Both the position numbers and the translations under genes were made by a program. A DNA stretch of 19,516 nt, from assembly GCA_002428605.1 (NCBI GenBank), contig DIXH01000076.1:1-19516 (forward strand). The letters run 5' to 3'. Position 1 is the first letter of the stretch; each line of letters starts with the position of its first letter. Source of the DNA: Clostridiaceae bacterium UBA6085 (GTDB lineage Bacteria; Bacillota; Clostridia; Clostridiales; Clostridiaceae). The notes under the pieces are model-generated. The model was not told the DNA's origin. It was given only the letters and a program-made list of their open reading frames with translations, and made no database searches. Below are positions 1-6,458 of this stretch, piece after piece.

Positions 1-66
1 GTTTGCGCAAGCTTTTTCATCAAATATTTTTAAGTATTTATACATTTTAGATTAAGGGGTGATGTC

Positions 67-954
67 GTGGTAATTAGAAATGTAAAAGGAGACACATATA
101 TTATAGATACGGGTTTTCAGTTGATTCCATTCTATAGGCTGGGCGATGGAAGGATAATCATGGTCGACTGCGGCTTGCTTGTGGAGAGAGAGGGGATAGT
201 TAATATACTTGCCTCGGCAGAACTTAAGCCAGCTGCTGTACTTTCCACCCATGCCCATACGGACCATATTGAAAATGCGGCGTTTTTCCAGAGAGAGTAT
301 GGAGCCAGTATAATAATGACGGAGGCAGAAGCAGCTGTGCTGGCTTCACCTTCAAGTCTAAAGACCTACTTTTATACCATGGCTGTCTCCGACATCATGA
401 AGTATTTTGGGAACATGATGGTACAGGCTGATGTGAAGATTGGCATGCATGACGAGCATGTGGACATTCTTGGAGCAAGATTCAGGATAATTAGCACACC
501 AGGCCATTCTCCTGGACATATTTCTGTGATTACCCCTGATAACGTTGCTTGTCTCGGTGACGCCCTTGCAAGCTGTGACGTCCTTGAAAGCTCAAAGATG
601 ATGTATTCACACACGATATCCAAAGACATCGAAAGCAAACGGTCACTTCTTTCCCTCGAAGCTGATAGATACATCATTTCACATAACGGAGTATTTGATG
701 AAATCAAAAGCCTCATTCAGCCAAATATAAACTATCTGGAGGATTCAGCCAGCGAAATATTGAATCTGATCGAATCCCCGGTAGGCTTCGAGGAACTGTT
801 TGATAAAGTGATAAGGCATCATGGGAGCAGGATAAGAGACCTCAAGAAATACAACATGATGGAGAAGATGTCAAGATCGCTTCTGGACTATCTGATAGAT
901 ACCGGCAGGCTTAGGTGCTCAGTTATTGAAGGAAACCTCTACTATGTCAAATGA
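67..954 (+). CDS. Metallo-beta-lactamase-fold hydrolase
   Basis: A 295-residue cytoplasmic hydrolase of the MBL superfamily. The metal-binding set is complete: the HAHTDH motif gives H62, H64, D66 and H67, followed by H147 (in STPGHSPGH), D165 (in CLGDAL) and H206 (in IISHNG). This pattern binds two metal ions, usually zinc, and activates water for ester or thioester hydrolysis. Residues from about 210 to the end are helical and resemble the C-terminal winged-helix tail of LACTB2/glyoxalase-II-like members. The start is GTG at 67, chosen because AAGGGGTGAT (54-63) is well placed; no in-frame start with a better site exists. There is no signal peptide or membrane segment. The substrate cannot be inferred. 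It stands alone: upstream sequence is missing and downstream is a 373-bp gap. Fold and metal site are well supported; specificity is unknown. Confidence 0.9.
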   Translation: MVIRNVKGDTYIIDTGFQLIPFYRLGDGRIIMVDCGLLVEREGIVNILASAELKPAAVLSTHAHTDHIENAAFFQREYGASIIMTEAEAAVLASPSSLKTYFYTMAVSDIMKYFGNMMVQADVKIGMHDEHVDILGARFRIISTPGHSPGHISVITPDNVACLGDALASCDVLESSKMMYSHTISKDIESKRSLLSLEADRYIISHNGVFDEIKSLIQPNINYLEDSASEILNLIESPVGFEELFDKVIRHHGSRIRDLKKYNMMEKMSRSLLDYLIDTGRLRCSVIEGNLYYVK

Positions 955-959
955 CAATA

Positions 960-985
960 CCCCTAGAGCTAAGATGCTTCAGGGG
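960..985 (+). terminator. Possible weak terminator after the MBL gene
   Basis: CCCCTAGAGC and GCTTCAGGGG form a 10-bp stem with two mismatched positions around a 6-nt loop, starting 6 nt after the stop codon. The following sequence is only moderately T-rich (ATATTCCTTC), so termination may be inefficient. Confidence 0.4.
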
Positions 986-1327
986 ATATTCCTTCTTTAT
1001 CTGCCTGAGTACTGCATCCATCATTTAATGATGGTTGAGTTACAATAGGGAAGTGGATTGAACTTTTCATAATCAATTCTGCTGAATCCCTAAGAAGGAT
1101 AGATAAGTCATCATAAATCTGCAATCTGCAAATCCATTCATTGTTCAGGTGGAATTAAATAGGATCTCGTGTTATAATTTCCCGAATAATGGAAGCAGGG
1201 ATTTATGGCGTGAGATCTTTTTGTAAGACCATATAAATTGAAAGTCATAAGGAATGCGAGTTTGTAGCTACAATATGAGATATATTTATGATGCCAGAAC
1301 AACACTAATAATTAAGCGGGGAATGAA
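986..1327. other. Intergenic region without a recognisable gene
   Basis: AT-rich spacer between the MBL hydrolase and the radical SAM gene. I see no ORF with a ribosome site and no structured RNA I can name. A short tandem-like TCTGCAA repeat near 1120 looks incidental. The only plausible signal is a -10 hexamer at 1173-1178. Confidence 0.5.
1150..1178 (+). promoter_or_regulatory. Candidate promoter for the ygiQ-like gene
   Basis: A perfect TATAAT lies at 1173-1178, with a poor -35 match (TGGAAT, 1150-1155) 17 nt upstream. It would give a leader of about 145 nt before the TTG start at 1328. Support is mostly the -10 box. Confidence 0.3.
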
Positions 1328-3229
1328 TTGTTGAATAATCAGTATCAGCCAGTAAGCAGGGAAGACATGGAGGCCAGGGGATGGGATCAGGTAGATTTCG
1401 TACTGGTCAGTGGAGATGCCTATGTGGACCATCACAGCTTTGGGCCGGCTATAATAGCGAGAGTCCTGGAAAATGCAGGGTATAAGGTTGGAATCATACC
1501 TCAGCCCAATTGGAAGGATTCGGAAGACTTCAAAAGACTTGGCAGACCTCGGTTAGGTTTCCTTGTCACTGCTGGGAATATGGATTCCATGGTAAACCAT
1601 TATTCTGTCAACAAGAGGATGAGGGACAGGGACTTCTATTCTCCCGGAGGTAAGATGGGACTCAGGCCAGACAGGGCCACAATAGTCTACTGCAATAGGA
1701 TACATGAAGCATATAAGAGCATTCCGATTATAATAGGCGGAATCGAGGCGAGCCTGAGAAGATTTGCCCATTATGATTATTGGAGCGACACTGTAAGAAA
1801 ATCAATCCTCATAGACAGCAATGCTGACTTGCTCGTCTATGGAATGGCAGAAAAGCAGATAATTGAAATTGCCCAATATCTAAATGATGGTTTCGAAGCC
1901 AAATACATCCGCCATATCCCTGGAACGTGTTATGTTGTGGATTCCCTGGAGGAAGTGAGTGACTATGTGGAGATCCCTTCCGCTAATAAGGTGGCCGAAG
2001 ACAAAGTAAAATACGCAGAGGCTTTCAAGGTTCAATATGAGGAACAGGACCCAGTCAGGGGAAAGACTATAGTCCAGCAACAGAACTCGAAATTTCTGGT
2101 ACAGAACGTACCGGAGCGGCCGCTCTCGCGTGAAGAGCTGGATCGGGTTTACGCTTTGCCATACCAGAAGAACTATCATCCTATGTATGAGAAAGACGGG
2201 GGGATACCAGCCCTTGAAGAAGTGAAATTCAGCATAGTAAGCTCAAGAGGCTGTTTTGGAAGCTGCTCCTTCTGTGCATTGACCTTCCATCAAGGTAGGA
2301 TAGTACAAAGCCGCAGTGAAGAGGGAATTATCCAGGAAGCTACAGATATCACTAACATGGAAGGTTTCAAGGGATATATCCACGATGTGGGCGGACCGAC
2401 GGCAAATTTCAGGCAACCTGCCTGTGACAGGCAATTGAAGTTTGGTGCCTGCAAGGACAGGCAGTGTCTTGATCCGAGTCCGTGCAAGAACCTTTTCGTA
2501 GACCACGAGGAGTATCTTAGCATCTTAAGGAAGCTTAGGAAATTGCCCAAAATCAAAAAGGTCTTCGTCAGGTCTGGACTTCGCTATGATTACATCATGG
2601 CGGACAGGAAGAATGAGGCATTCTTGACTGAACTTATCGAACATCATATCAGCGGCCAGCTTAAGGTGGCACCAGAGCATGTTTCAGCAAGAGTACTAAA
2701 GTATATGGGGAAGCCTGCAGGAAAGACCTATGAGAAATTCAAGGAGAAGTACTTCAGAATAAACGAGAAGCTTGGTAAAAAGCAGTTCCTTGTTCCATAT
2801 CTGATGTCCAGCCATCCCGGATGTACACTTGAAGATGCTGTAGAACTGGCAGAATATCTCAGGGATACTCATTACCAGCCAGAGCAGGTGCAGGATTTCT
2901 ATCCGACACCGGGAACCCTATCGACAGCAATGTTCTTCACCGGATTAGATCCAATGACTATGGAAAAGGTCTATATACCGAAAAGCAAGACGGAGAAGGC
3001 GATGCAAAGAGCTCTGCTTCAATTTAAGAATCCTGCGAAGCATGACCTCATTCGCGCTGCCCTGACTCAGGTGAACCGAACCGACCTTATTGGATATGGT
3101 CCAAAATGTCTGGTGAAGCCTTTCAATAAAGAAAGAAACAGCAGATCAGTTGAGGCAGCACCCAAAGACAAAGCGGTAACTATAAAGGGAAAGCCAGTAA
3201 AGGCAGTCGAGAGAAAAAGAAAAGCATAA
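1328..3229 (+). CDS. ygiQ: YgiQ-family (UPF0313) radical SAM protein
   Basis: A 633-residue cytoplasmic radical SAM enzyme. Residues 1-300 form the family's N-terminal region, which often resembles a B12-binding-like fold. The CxxxCxxC motif that ligates the SAM [4Fe-4S] cluster is C309, C313 and C316 (GCFGSCSFC). A second cysteine cluster typical of YgiQ follows at C366, C375, C380 and C386 and may hold an auxiliary cluster or metal. The Arg/Lys-rich tail after about 600 is variable. The start is TTG: AAGCGGGG (1314-1321) lies 6 nt before TTG 1328 and 9 nt before the adjacent TTG 1331, while the ATG at 1324 hits a stop at once. The length fits the family. The reaction and substrate of YgiQ proteins are not established to my knowledge, so only the chemistry class is secure. 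The gene is monocistronic with a strong terminator downstream. Confidence 0.95.
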   Translation: MLNNQYQPVSREDMEARGWDQVDFVLVSGDAYVDHHSFGPAIIARVLENAGYKVGIIPQPNWKDSEDFKRLGRPRLGFLVTAGNMDSMVNHYSVNKRMRDRDFYSPGGKMGLRPDRATIVYCNRIHEAYKSIPIIIGGIEASLRRFAHYDYWSDTVRKSILIDSNADLLVYGMAEKQIIEIAQYLNDGFEAKYIRHIPGTCYVVDSLEEVSDYVEIPSANKVAEDKVKYAEAFKVQYEEQDPVRGKTIVQQQNSKFLVQNVPERPLSREELDRVYALPYQKNYHPMYEKDGGIPALEEVKFSIVSSRGCFGSCSFCALTFHQGRIVQSRSEEGIIQEATDITNMEGFKGYIHDVGGPTANFRQPACDRQLKFGACKDRQCLDPSPCKNLFVDHEEYLSILRKLRKLPKIKKVFVRSGLRYDYIMADRKNEAFLTELIEHHISGQLKVAPEHVSARVLKYMGKPAGKTYEKFKEKYFRINEKLGKKQFLVPYLMSSHPGCTLEDAVELAEYLRDTHYQPEQVQDFYPTPGTLSTAMFFTGLDPMTMEKVYIPKSKTEKAMQRALLQFKNPAKHDLIRAALTQVNRTDLIGYGPKCLVKPFNKERNSRSVEAAPKDKAVTIKGKPVKAVERKRKA

Positions 3230-3277
3230 ACCGGTTCGACTGGAACCTTAGTGACGAAATCAGAATAAATTCATAAG

Positions 3278-3328
3278 AAACCTCGTATAATCACCATATC
3301 GGATGGATCATACGAGGTTTACTTTTTT
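3278..3328 (+). terminator. Rho-independent terminator after ygiQ
   Basis: The arms at 3278-3292 and 3306-3320 pair over 15 bp with one A/C mismatch (outer part AAACCTCGTAT / ATACGAGGTTT is perfect). A run of six T follows at 3323-3328. Confidence 0.92.
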
Positions 3329-3330
3329 GT

Positions 3331-3678
3331 TTTGCTAATACATTTTGAAATCAGTCATCTGAATAGCTGAAAGTATATTTAGCAGTGAGGCTTTGGTTCG
3401 GTGCTGGTACCTGATTATTATGTGACCAAACAGAAGCTCAAAGTAATAGCGCTATTGGACTGAGGAATACGATTGAAATTACCTGAACTTCGGTTGGAAA
3501 TTAGTCGGATTATCACGGAATACACTTTATGTTATAAATGTAGTTCAGATACCCTAAAGTGAAGGGCAAGAACCTTGAGATATTCTTTTCCACATAGAGC
3601 CCGTTATACTTCAATCGTTCGATAAAAATAGAGTGTTATAGTGCGGCGTGGTACAATTATCGTATGAAATGAATATTT
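3331..3678. other. Intergenic region, possibly decayed sequence
   Basis: About 350 bp between the ygiQ terminator and the antitoxin-like ORF. All frames are interrupted by stops and I recognise no protein fragment. It contains a perfect 12-bp palindrome, AATAGCGCTATT (3445-3456), and a possible -10 hexamer TACAAT (3652-3657) without a convincing -35. Its position beside a decayed toxin-antitoxin-like module suggests it could be degraded accessory DNA, but that is inference. Confidence 0.4.
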
Positions 3679-3885
3679 ATGATGCGGAGGCATCGCGTTA
3701 TAGATGATAAAAAGCACAATACTACCATTACAGCCACTGAACTGAAGAAGAATCTTGGAAAATACCTTGATTATGCATTAGACAGCAATGTGGTAGTGAT
3801 CACTAAAAATGGGTCTAAAGCAGTATGGCTGACACCATACCTGTCTGACTATGACCGATACGAACTTATGAAGAATAGGGAGTAG
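3679..3885 (+). CDS. Phd/YefM-family antitoxin-like protein (start uncertain)
   Basis: A 68-residue ORF whose core (about residues 14-55) matches the Phd/YefM antitoxin pattern: TITATELKKNLGKYLD, a small helical segment, then VVITKNGSKAVWLTP. Such proteins bind DNA with their N-terminal fold and neutralise or regulate a downstream partner. In Clostridia, short relatives of this type commonly sit directly before Uma2-family genes, as here. The start is doubtful. ATG 3679 and ATG 3682 have no upstream ribosome site, while a good CGGAGG at 3685-3690 lies inside the ORF with no in-frame ATG, GTG or TTG at the right distance; the ATG at 3704 after it is out of frame. The first 12 or so residues (MMRRHRVIDDKK) therefore look non-native, and the gene may be inactivated at its 5' end. 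The stop is TAG at 3883-3885. Confidence 0.6.
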   Translation: MMRRHRVIDDKKHNTTITATELKKNLGKYLDYALDSNVVVITKNGSKAVWLTPYLSDYDRYELMKNRE

Positions 3886-4456
3886 GCACTGGATTATCAG
3901 TATGACGGGAAAAAGGTCTCTTATGAGGAATTCATTGAAATAAGTGAGAAGAGTAATCTCAGGATGGCGTTCATAATTGGAGAGATAATCCTGATGGATT
4001 CCCCAAACTTTGTGCACCAGGAGATATCCGGCCATCTATATGTCATCTTCAGGAATTATCTGGCAGGGAAAAAGAGCAAGGTAGTATATGCACCATTTGA
4101 CGTGCGCCTCTACAAGCCTGAAATCAAAGACCTGGATATTTGCCAGCCAGATATCATAGTTGCCTGCAATATTGATGAGACACTCGATGAGAAATGGAAA
4201 TATATGGGTACAACGACGCTGGGTGTAGAAATCATGTCGATGTGCACAGATCAAAGGATATGGTGAAAAAACTGAACACATATATGCTTTCAGGATTAAA
4301 GGAGTACTGGGTGGCTGATCCCTCGCAGAAGACATTGGCAGTCTACACCTTTGAAAATCTGGAGATTGATGACTTCTTCATTTTCGGAATGATGAAGTAG
4401 CAATTTCTAAAGCTCTGGAGAAACTCTCAGTTTCTCTGAAAGAAATATTTGACTGA
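3886..4456 (+). pseudogene. Uma2-family nuclease pseudogene (lost start, two frameshifts)
   Basis: The remnant can be read through three frames as one Uma2-like (DUF820, PD-(D/E)XK-like fold) protein. Part 1 (3886 to about 4248) begins right after the antitoxin TAG and reads ALDYQYDGKKVSYEEFIEIS, then GEIILMDSPNFVHQE, YAPFDVRL and CQPDIIVAC, up to GVEIMS. Part 2 (about 4248 to 4387) continues as RSKDMVKKLNTY and KEYWVADPSQKTLAVYTFE. Part 3 (about 4387 to 4456) ends NDEVAISKALEKLSVSLKE. Each frame change equals one missing base, near 4248 and near 4387. No ATG, GTG or TTG lies between the TAG at 3883 and ATG 3964, so the conserved N-terminus cannot be started normally. Intact, it would be about 190 residues. 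Uma2 genes are often multicopy in bacteria and their role is unsettled. Sequencing error could mimic one indel but hardly all three defects. Confidence 0.8.
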
Positions 4457-4504
4457 TATGAAATTTATTGCGCTTATAGGGTATTTATTTTAAGAGGATA
4501 ATAT

Positions 4505-4879
4505 ATGATTAAGGTGACAGATAAAGAGAAAATTGAATCCATAAGCTCCTTGCAGTCTTCGATACGAAAAACTGAAAAGTCGTTGGGTCAGATGAATGAT
4601 AAGGGTGTGAGCACCACTTTGGTAAGAAAACGGCTTGAGGCACTGAAGACCGGACTGGATATTCTGGAAAGCGCATGGGATAAAAAACCAAATCATTATG
4701 CAGAAGAAGATCTGAAATCAGCTCAAAATGTTTTGGAAGGGTTGCTGCCAGGGATAATTCGTATATATGAGAAGTTAAAGCTTGGAAGCCCTCAAAGAAC
4801 ACTCCTTGAACGAAGAATAAAGTCATTGGAACTGGCAATAGAGGAGATCGGGAATCAATTGGGACATAATGCCGGGTAA
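4505..4879 (+). CDS. Hypothetical helical protein, 124 aa
   Basis: The ORF starts at ATG 4505 behind a good site, AAGAGGA (4491-4497). The protein is soluble, charged and predicted to be almost wholly helical, with heptad-like spacing in residues 10-60 and 70-118 (for example LVRKRLEALKTGLDILES and TLLERRIKSLELAIEEI). This suggests a helical hairpin or coiled-coil dimer. There are no cysteines, no membrane segment and no catalytic motif that I recognise. It lies 48 nt after the Uma2 remnant and 284 nt before the DUF4256 gene, and probably has its own promoter. Codon use and ribosome site support a real gene. I do not recognise the family and assign no function. Confidence 0.72.
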   Translation: MIKVTDKEKIESISSLQSSIRKTEKSLGQMNDKGVSTTLVRKRLEALKTGLDILESAWDKKPNHYAEEDLKSAQNVLEGLLPGIIRIYEKLKLGSPQRTLLERRIKSLELAIEEIGNQLGHNAG

Positions 4880-4886
4880 GAATTTG

Positions 4887-4921
4887 CATATGGCTAATGA
4901 GTTTCCTTAGTCAGTCATATG
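4887..4921 (+). repeat. Inverted repeat downstream of the 124-aa gene
   Basis: CATATGGCT (4887-4895) pairs with AGTCATATG (4913-4921) over 9 bp including one G-T pair, with a 17-nt loop. It begins 7 nt after the stop but has no T tract, so it is a hairpin of uncertain role rather than a clear terminator. Confidence 0.4.
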
Positions 4922-5086
4922 GCACCTTCAAATTTGTTATTGCCGCTATAAGTTATAGGACAGGTGGTTAAAGCAAATGCTGGGATTACAGGGATTCATA
5001 AGAAATATCGGAGGAACTAACCTTCGTGAGGATACAGATAATGCGAATAATTAAAGGCAATGTCCGGGCTTCGGATAGTAGCTTCA

Positions 5087-5117
5087 TTGACGTCGCTGAG
5101 TTTTTTGGAAGTATATT
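5087..5117 (+). promoter_or_regulatory. Candidate promoter for the DUF4256 gene
   Basis: TTGACG (5087-5092) and TATATT (5112-5117) are separated by 19 nt and lie about 50 nt before the TTG start. The long spacer keeps confidence low. Confidence 0.35.
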
Positions 5118-5163
5118 ATTGCTATCGCTGCTTTTTTAAACCCTTTTCAAGGAGGTAAGAATC

Positions 5164-5730
5164 TTGAATAAAATAACCAAGGAACTATCTGCTGAGAATC
5201 ATGATTCACTGCTTGCGATACTGGAAGCAAGATTCAAAAAGAACATGAGTCGTCACATTGGGATTTCATGGGACGACGTGAAATCAAGGCTTGAGGCGGA
5301 TCCAATTAAGCTATGGTCAATCAATGAAATGGAAATTACAGGCGGGGAGCCTGATCTCATTGTCATAGATGGAAATGCAGGGGAGTATGCATACTTCGAC
5401 TGCTCAGCTGAGACTCCAAAAGGAAGAAGAAGCATATGCTACGATAGGGAAGCACTGGATTCCAGAAAAGAGAACAAGCCAGTTAATGATGCTCTCACCA
5501 TGGCAAAAGAGATGGGGATCGAGATACTGACTGAAGATCAATACCGTGAACTGCAGAAACACGGGAAATTCGACCTGAAGACCTCGAGCTGGATCAAAAC
5601 TCCAGATAGCATCAGGAAGTTAGGTGGTGCAGTCTTCTGTGACCGCCGCTACGATACAGTCTTCGTCTACCACAATGGAGCTGAGTCATACTACGCTGCA
5701 AGAGGCTTCCGAGGTTTGATCAGGATTTGA
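5164..5730 (+). CDS. DUF4256 domain-containing protein
   Basis: A 188-residue soluble protein that I recognise as DUF4256 across its full length. It shows the family's strongly conserved blocks WSINEMEITGGEPD (about 51-64), FDCSAETPKGRRSICYDREA (about 78-97), ENKPVNDA (about 102-109), then GGAVFCDRRYDTVFVYHNGA and YYAARGFRG at the end. Translation starts at TTG 5164, fixed by a near-perfect AAGGAGGT (5149-5156) 7 nt upstream. The length is normal and nothing is truncated. There is no export signal. The molecular function is unknown; the conserved DCSAE and DRRYD acidic/basic clusters look like a possible active site, which is inference. It is monocistronic, flanked by a candidate promoter and a clear terminator. 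Confidence 0.93.
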   Translation: MNKITKELSAENHDSLLAILEARFKKNMSRHIGISWDDVKSRLEADPIKLWSINEMEITGGEPDLIVIDGNAGEYAYFDCSAETPKGRRSICYDREALDSRKENKPVNDALTMAKEMGIEILTEDQYRELQKHGKFDLKTSSWIKTPDSIRKLGGAVFCDRRYDTVFVYHNGAESYYAARGFRGLIRI

Positions 5731-5775
5731 TCACAAGAAGCAGACCTAATTTTACTGCTACAATACCGTTCGTTT

Positions 5776-5803
5776 AACCGCAGAGCTAAGCTTTGCGGTT
5801 TTT
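5776..5803 (+). terminator. Rho-independent terminator after DUF4256
   Basis: AACCGCAGAGC (5776-5786) and GCTTTGCGGTT (5790-5800) form an 11-bp stem with one G-T pair and a 3-nt loop, leading into TTTTT (5799-5803). Confidence 0.92.
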
Positions 5804-5822
5804 ATAGTTTATCCCAAATTGC

Positions 5823-5851
5823 TTGCAATAATAAAGAAGCCTTGCTATACT
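5823..5851 (+). promoter_or_regulatory. Sigma-A promoter of the tetR-RND operon
   Basis: TTGCAA (5823-5828) and TATACT (5846-5851) are separated by exactly 17 nt. The expected start of transcription, near 5858, falls inside the palindrome described next. Confidence 0.75.
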
Positions 5852-5852
5852 A

Positions 5853-5866
5853 AGTAAGTGCTTACT
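5853..5866. promoter_or_regulatory. Palindromic operator, probable TetR site
   Basis: AGTAAG-TG-CTTACT is a perfect inverted repeat with a 2-nt centre, abutting the -10 box and covering the predicted transcription start. Its position and its 20-nt distance from the tetR start codon fit autorepression by the TetR protein, which would also control the exporter. Confidence 0.7.
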
Positions 5867-5885
5867 AACATAAGGGGATTGAATT

Positions 5886-6458
5886 ATGCAAAAACAGATA
5901 AGAATGAACAAGGAAGACAGAAGAAGGCAGATCATTGACAGTGCACTGGAGGTTTTCAAGGAGAAAGGCTTCAAGGGAGCGACGACCTCGGAAATCGCTG
6001 AGGCTGCTTCAATAACAGAAGTGACACTATTCAGGTATTTCAAGAGCAAACAGGATATCTTCCTGGAGGGTATCACTCCGATACTTCTTAAGACTTTGGA
6101 GGATGTGGTTATAACCTCGTCAGGCCTGAACCAGCAGGAAAGGCTTAAGGCATTACTCTTGAACCGGATAACATTCATATCCGAAAACTATGATACGGTA
6201 CGATTGATTCTGAACGAATCATCAGCAATACATGAAATGGGGCAGTCGGATTTTTCTGAAGGAATCAGAAATATAATCGAAAGGATGCTGGAAAGCTCCA
6301 ATGCAGATCCGGTAAGAAAGAGACAGGCTGTAAGGCTCGTCATGGGTTCACTGCTTTCGTTCCTCTATATGCCTGAAAAAGACCAGGGGGCAATTGAGGG
6401 TTTTGTTGACAACATATCATGGATGCTAATGAAGACTTTGCAAGGAGATGCTGAATGA
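5886..6458 (+). CDS. TetR/AcrR-family transcriptional repressor
   Basis: A 190-residue one-component regulator. Residues about 12-58 form the TetR N-terminal DNA-binding domain, with the helix-turn-helix in GATTSEIAEAASITEVTLFRYF (residues 31-52; key positions T34, A38, I43, L48, Y51, F52). The remaining helical domain would bind a ligand and dimerise. The start is ATG 5886 with AAGGGG (5872-5877) 8 nt upstream. The stop overlaps the exporter start in an ATGA junction (6455-6458), so the two are translationally coupled. A palindrome over the promoter is the likely operator. By analogy with tetR-RND pairs, the ligand may be an exported lipid or hydrophobic toxic compound, but the sequence does not identify it. 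Confidence 0.93.
   Translation: MQKQIRMNKEDRRRQIIDSALEVFKEKGFKGATTSEIAEAASITEVTLFRYFKSKQDIFLEGITPILLKTLEDVVITSSGLNQQERLKALLLNRITFISENYDTVRLILNESSAIHEMGQSDFSEGIRNIIERMLESSNADPVRKRQAVRLVMGSLLSFLYMPEKDQGAIEGFVDNISWMLMKTLQGDAE

Noticed and set aside
1..22. GTTTGCGCAAGC followed by TTTTT at the left edge, resembling the end of a terminator
   Set aside because: The palindrome has no loop and the upstream sequence is missing, so it cannot be judged.
4418..4436. Perfect hairpin GAGAAACT-CTC-AGTTTCTC
   Set aside because: It lies inside the coding remnant of Uma2 and has no T run, so a terminator role is not supported.
3230..5163. Possible insertion sequence or integrative element around the toxin-antitoxin-like module
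   Set aside because: I found no transposase or integrase fragment, no terminal inverted repeats and no target-site duplication.
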